Below, piece by piece: positions 62,501-64,000 of a DNA stretch of 64,000 nucleotides (positions are counted from its first letter, which is position 1; each line of letters opens with the position of its first letter). The notes below the pieces were generated by a model. It saw only the letters and a program-made list of their open reading frames with translations. It did no database searches and was not told the DNA's origin. This DNA is from Amblyornis subalaris (Eukaryota > Chordata > Aves > Passeriformes > Ptilonorhynchidae), in the NCBI GenBank assembly GCA_018881555.1, contig JACAXG010000002.1, forward strand, positions 16,052,077 to 16,116,076. The letters are read 5' to 3'. The position numbers and the translations under genes were made by a program.

Positions 62501-64000
62501 GTTTTCCTACAAAATATGGCTGCTTCAGAACACTAAGGAGAAAGGGACCAGCAAGTCCCATCCTCCACGTAAACATCATCTTTTTCTGAAGTGACATGTT
62601 ACTCGTGCAAAATTACTGTCTTCTGTATCAAGGACTGCCTGATGCACCCAGCAAAAGAGAAGAGCAAGGGTGGATCTAAAATTTGCCTATAAAACTAGTG
62701 AGGTCAAGATCCTGTCTTCTTTGAAAGCACCTCCCTTCTCCTTACCACCTCAAATTTTCCTATCCTCTCTGATGTCCTCCTACCCTGTCATCAAACTACC
62801 CTTAGGATTGTTTTTCCAGCAATGTGTTGAATTTTTTCATTAATTCAAAACTCAAAAACAAAGGGAATGTAACTTGAAGGAGTTGATTTCGTTTGGTTTC
62901 ATTTACTTTTAAGATTATCCAAAACATCTTCAGCTTCATACAAGTAAGGCAGGCACCTGTTCACCCAAGAGTATATATCTGCAGGAGAAACAAATACCAG
63001 CTGCAGGTAGTTGAGACTACACTTTGATTTGAGCCCTAGACATCCGAAGGCATCTTATTCATTTGAATTGCAAAATCTTGAGAAATGTGAAAAGAAGTAT
63101 AAAGTCATTACAAATGACAAAACTCATAGAAGGAATAAAAAACATTCTTTGATAAAATGCAACATTTACACACCACTCAGGGATGGACAGTAGCATGAAT
63201 AGGAAGGTGCATACCATCTTCCACTCACACAAAGAGAGCAGAGGGGCATGATAGTCACTGGAGTTCTTTACAGCTTCTAGCATTTATCTAACAAAATTCA
63301 TCCATATAGAAAAGTCCGTCTTAAAGAGACTTGTTGAACTGCCTGCTGGCATTTTCTACAGTTTGCAGCAAGTTAGATCAGCAGAGTCAATCTAAAAAAA
63401 AAAGAAAAGCTTTTATGTTTTATTTGTCAGGAAACTGGCTGTCTCTCAGCTACATTTAATCCATATTTGATAGACTCTGTAATATTCTGCAAACATTCCA
63501 GTAAATGTTAATTGTCATGCTGTGGCATGATGCATTTATAGAACCTGATGACTTCATTGATTTAAATGGCCTTTGGATAAGATCCAGGCTTGCAACCTTG
63601 CCTAGTCTCATATTTGCCAAAACCCAATTTAAAAACCATTAAGTCCTGTGAGAAGGAGATTATCATTAAGAAATTATTTTAATTCAATACCATTTAAGCC
63701 TAAAGTAATAGCTAATAACAGCAGTCAATGCTTAAAAGAATGTCTATAGTGCTTTGAAGATAGAAAGTGTTCTTTAGCATTTATACCAAAGAAGAGAGCT
63801 GATTTTGAGTAAACCATATCTCTTTCTAGGGGAGGAAGAAGGAATAAAGCAAGCTATTATGTGTCAGTCTGTAAATAAATAGCTTTTGTGCTACTTGAAA
63901 AGGCTCAGACACTAATAAGATTGACATCTGAACTAGAAGATTTCAAGTGCTTTGGTGCTATTAGGTACTAATCTATTTNTCTGAATGCTTTCATGAAAAT
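56511..64000. other. AT-rich non-coding stretch, partly CNE-like
   Basis: No gene recognised. The blocks 58260-58660 and 63500-63760 have few repeats, balanced k-mer use and many ATTA/TAAT cores, as in conserved non-coding elements of vertebrate gene deserts. Frames at 57900-58211, 60629-60973 and 61140-61424 contain N bases or no family motif. Confidence 0.4.

Overview
The window looks like a piece of an avian nuclear genome. The evidence is the repeats: several CR1 LINE 3' ends in the classic bird form (tail motif ATTCTATG read on the minus strand), and a solo LTR of the ERVL-like type common in bird genomes, whose antisense strand opens TGTTGTGATTTAACCCC. The rest is AT-rich single-copy sequence dotted with isolated single N bases, as in a draft vertebrate assembly. 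All family assignments were made by eye from remembered consensus patterns; no database search was run.

No host protein-coding exon, tRNA, rRNA or CRISPR array could be supported. Nearly all open frames are short chance frames. The window is best read as intergenic or intronic sequence. Layout: 1-720 GC-richer sequence with no recognised gene; 721-11998 AT-rich non-coding sequence with a small CpG-rich patch at 6655-6850; 11999-12540 a probable solo LTR on the minus strand with a TATA box; 12541-30888 non-coding sequence with two CR1 tails (21598-21664, 25959-26047) and several small inverted or direct repeats; 30889-31396 a 5'-truncated CR1 copy on the minus strand; 33409-33820 a perfect palindrome followed by a TATA-like and polyA-signal-bearing block; 34051-34545 a solo ERVL-like LTR on the minus strand; 37117-37485 an eroded C2H2 zinc-finger array on the minus strand; 42090-44130 a decayed Ty3/Gypsy-type retrotransposon on the plus strand with a clear integrase and a weak gag-like part; 44131-64000 non-coding sequence with some blocks resembling conserved non-coding elements.

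The two most unusual items are the Ty3/Gypsy integrase fossil, since this lineage is rare in birds, and the zinc-finger array that keeps an open frame and finger spacing while having lost most zinc ligands. Neither appears able to make its original product. No set of genes in the window works together as a pathway or system.
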